Shown: positions 5,665 through 6,991 of the stretch, in pieces
Numbering within the stretch: the first letter of the stretch is position 1
Layout: every line of letters begins with the position of its first letter
Source: Ignavibacteriales bacterium
GTDB lineage: Bacteria > Bacteroidota > Ignavibacteria > Ignavibacteriales > Melioribacteraceae
Assembly: GCA_027080245.1 (NCBI GenBank)
Contig: JALWSN010000200.1
Location: 1-6,991 of the forward strand
Reading direction: 5' to 3'
DNA length: 6,991 nucleotides
Position numbers and translations under genes: made by a program
Notes under the pieces: generated by a model
Told to the model about the DNA's origin: nothing
What the model saw: the letters and a program-made list of their open reading frames with translations, nothing else
Database searches by the model: none

Positions 5665-6225
5665 TTAATTATAATTTTCCATTTGTTCGGCAATTGCTTC
5701 TCTAAGCGCCTTTCTGTCCGGCTTGCCAGGCTTCATATTTGCATTCTCATTTCCATTATTGTCAACTTTATCCCCTTTATCCCCGGCTTTGGGCGGCTGC
5801 AGTTGGCCCGCGGCTTTCTCCGCCGCTTCAAAATCTTTTTCGTATAGCTTTTGCCAAATTTCTTTGTCCGCTTCGGTTATTTTTTTCTCATCTAAAAGTT
5901 TTTTTACGGCATTCGCCACTTTCTCTTTATTCTCTTTTTCAATTCTTTCTTGCTCGGCTTTTATAGCGGCTTCCCTCTGAGCTTTTTCTTCCGCCAAAGC
6001 GTCTTTTAAACTCTTTACGTTTGCCGCGAGCGCTTTGTTTTGTTCGATAAGTTTTTCAACTATCGCTTTTGTAGCGTCGTCTAATTTATCCGGAATGTCC
6101 ACTTTAGTCTCCCCGCCTAATAGTTCTTTAATTTCCTCTTCGTCTATCTTGGTCGCTACGTCGTTCTTGTTTTCTTCGTTTATCAACCCAAGCTTTTCTA
6201 AAAGTTTTAAAAATTTCTCTTTCAT
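5665..6225 (-). CDS. Capsid scaffolding protein, C-terminal Mu I/Z type
   Basis: This 186-residue protein is highly charged and nearly all helical. Residues about 50-105 form a long coiled coil rich in Lys, Glu and Ala. Residues about 103-145 (VANAVKKLLDEKKITEADK and on to QLQPP) match the ending of Mu-like gpI/gpZ and related protease-scaffold proteins, where an AI-x-x-GKIT-x-A segment is followed by a helix and a proline. Residues 145-172 are a polar, low-complexity linker before a final basic/acidic helix. Scaffolds guide capsid assembly and are then removed. No protease domain is present here. A TTG-started extension to 6345 is unlikely, since AAGGA lies 6 bases before ATG 6225 and the extra 40 residues look non-coding. 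The capsid gene follows after 29 bases. Confidence 0.68.
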   Translation of the reverse strand: MKEKFLKLLEKLGLINEENKNDVATKIDEEEIKELLGGETKVDIPDKLDDATKAIVEKLIEQNKALAANVKSLKDALAEEKAQREAAIKAEQERIEKENKEKVANAVKKLLDEKKITEADKEIWQKLYEKDFEAAEKAAGQLQPPKAGDKGDKVDNNGNENANMKPGKPDRKALREAIAEQMENYN

Positions 6226-6365
6226 TTCTTTTCCTTTGTCATTTTCATTATTCCAACGTTTCAAATCTATAAAACCCAAGGCTTTTATTTCCGCTATATC
6301 CGTATATAACAATATTTTACGGGGATTATTTAATACTTTTGTCAAAAAGGATTTTTTATAATATA
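6226..6365. promoter_or_regulatory. Divergent intergenic region, probable control region for both arms
   Basis: About 140 bp separate the leftward scaffold start (6225) from the rightward connector gene (6366), and the DNA is AT-rich. On the minus strand a perfect TTGACA lies at 6345-6340, but no good -10 stands 16-18 bp downstream; TAAAAT at a 20-bp spacing is the nearest. On the plus strand TATAAT lies at 6357-6362 without a recognisable -35 and too close to ATG 6366 for a normal leader. Position between divergent genes is the main evidence; the individual elements are weak. Confidence 0.4.
6231..6236 (-). promoter_or_regulatory. Scaffold ribosome binding site
   Basis: An AAAGGA purine site lies 5-6 bases before ATG 6225. 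It supports this start over an in-frame TTG at 6345, whose first six bases are TTGACA and more likely promoter DNA. Confidence 0.6.
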
Positions 6366-6710
6366 ATGTTCACCTATAACGAAATAGAGCATCTACTGAG
6401 CAAGCCGGCAAGAACGGCGCTTGCCGATAGCGAAAAATTCGCGCAAATTTCAGCCAGCGCGGAGGATATTATGACAAACATTACAGGCTATGATGAAACG
6501 GAGCTTGCTTCGTATGGGTGGGCTAAACCTGCGTTTGTTTTTCTTTTGGAATATTTTGTCTATAATAGGATTGAAAATATTACCCAGGAATTTCAAGCCA
6601 AAGCAAATAAAAATTATTCCATTGCAATGGACATATTAAAAAGCAATAAAAAATCTCTTGCCGCAAGTAAATTAGGGAACATAGAAGGTTTGTATGAATC
6701 TGAGTTTTAG
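6366..6710 (+). CDS. Putative head-tail connector protein (gp6/Mu gp36-like)
   Basis: This 114-residue protein begins with an aromatic N-terminus (MFTYNEIEHLLS), followed by helical segments, a central GYDETELASYGWAKPAF (40-56) and a C-terminal helical part ending SNKKSLAASKLG and a short tail. Helix-loop-helix proteins of this size with a Tyr/Trp-rich middle are common in adaptor families that sit on the portal, including HK97 gp6 and the Mu gp36 group. I infer the function from size, character and the following gene. No Shine-Dalgarno site precedes ATG 6366; an in-frame TTG at 6339 has GGGGA 13 bases away, too far to favour it. It diverges from the scaffold gene, which is unusual for a connector. 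Confidence 0.45.
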   Translation: MFTYNEIEHLLSKPARTALADSEKFAQISASAEDIMTNITGYDETELASYGWAKPAFVFLLEYFVYNRIENITQEFQAKANKNYSIAMDILKSNKKSLAASKLGNIEGLYESEF

Positions 6711-6991
6711 AGACACCGCCCAGAAAGTTTTGCAATATATTAAGGCAAAATTTCCGGAAGCTAATCCGGAGTTTGGGCGCTTTGGCAGCCTGCCCGAAGA
6801 AACGCCGGCAATTTTAGTTTATGCCGAACCGCATTCCGAGAGTAATGATTCCATGGGTGCTAAAAATATCCGATTAATGAAATTTACGATATTTGCATTA
6901 ATTGGCGGGAACTCCGCCACCGAAGAATCTGTTTTCCAGTCAATCGAGCTTTTGGAGAAGGTGGAAGACGCTTTAATGGAATTATCCAGAC
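6694..6991 (+). CDS. Putative tail-terminator or Mu gp37-like protein, N-terminal part
   Basis: This gene is cut by the window edge after 99 complete codons. It starts at ATG 6694 with GAAGG (6684-6688) 5 bases upstream, and its first 17 bases overlap the end of the connector-like gene, so the two are probably translated together. The N-terminus is a helix (DTAQKVLQYIKAKFPEANPE); the middle has strands (AILVYAEPHSES, IRLMKFTIFALIGG) and the visible end is a helix (FQSIELLEKVEDALMELS). That helix-strand-strand-helix plan resembles tail-terminator and Mu gp37 proteins, which close the head-tail joint or the tail end. The fold match is by eye only. Confidence 0.45.
   Translation, partial: MNLSFRDTAQKVLQYIKAKFPEANPEFGRFGSLPEETPAILVYAEPHSESNDSMGAKNIRLMKFTIFALIGGNSATEESVFQSIELLEKVEDALMELSR

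Noticed and set aside
5656..5980. Three overlapping plus-strand ORFs opposite the scaffold
   Set aside because: They are antisense shadows of the scaffold gene, rich in Ser, Phe and Leu, and without start signals.
6226..6345. N-terminal 40-residue extension of the scaffold from a TTG codon
   Set aside because: There is no ribosome site at the TTG, the extra residues do not resemble the scaffold family, and ATG 6225 has a good site.
6035..6361. 108-codon plus-strand ORF opposite the scaffold gene
   Set aside because: Its Ser/Phe-rich sequence is the usual mirror of a Lys/Glu-rich coiled coil on the other strand.

Overview
The window is part of a tailed double-stranded DNA phage or prophage (Caudoviricetes). 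It is gene-dense and AT-leaning, uses the standard bacterial code with good Shine-Dalgarno sites, and contains recognisable capsid, lysis and tail genes. The host cannot be named from the sequence. A GH108-type endolysin with no signal peptide, a holin of the GTA 3-TM type and a spanin-like protein favour a Gram-negative-type envelope, but only weakly. The gene before the tape measure and the lack of any visible sheath gene point to a long, non-contractile (siphovirus-like) tail. The scaffold and the two right-hand genes look like relatives of Mu head genes, so the phage is probably mosaic.

Most of the window (1-6225) is one leftward block on the minus strand. In transcription order it runs: scaffold (6225-5665); major capsid protein (5635-4715); a GC-rich hairpin (4676-4696); a three-gene lysis cassette of membrane-anchored coiled-coil protein (4651-4355), GH108 endolysin (4358-3777) and holin (3790-3374); two small beta-rich tail proteins (3351-2833, 2823-2380); a structural protein with a pair of EF-hand-like loops (2371-1802); a tail assembly chaperone (1774-1352) with a probable -1 frameshift extension to 1227; and the N-terminal 365 codons of the tape measure protein (1095-1, cut by the window edge).

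Right of about 6366 the genes turn round. Two overlapping plus-strand genes (6366-6710 and 6694 to the edge) resemble head-tail connector or tail-completion proteins such as Mu gp36 and gp37. In most phages these lie just downstream of the capsid gene on the same strand. Here they diverge from the scaffold gene, so the roughly 140-bp gap at 6226-6365 probably holds control elements for both arms.

One small plus-strand ORF (1124-1237) lies between the tape measure and chaperone genes, opposite to its neighbours. It encodes a 37-residue membrane peptide and has a sigma70-like promoter placed so that the transcript would begin at or near the start codon. The points most worth following up are the frameshifting chaperone, the inverted head-tail module, the antisense membrane peptide and the EF-hand-like pair.
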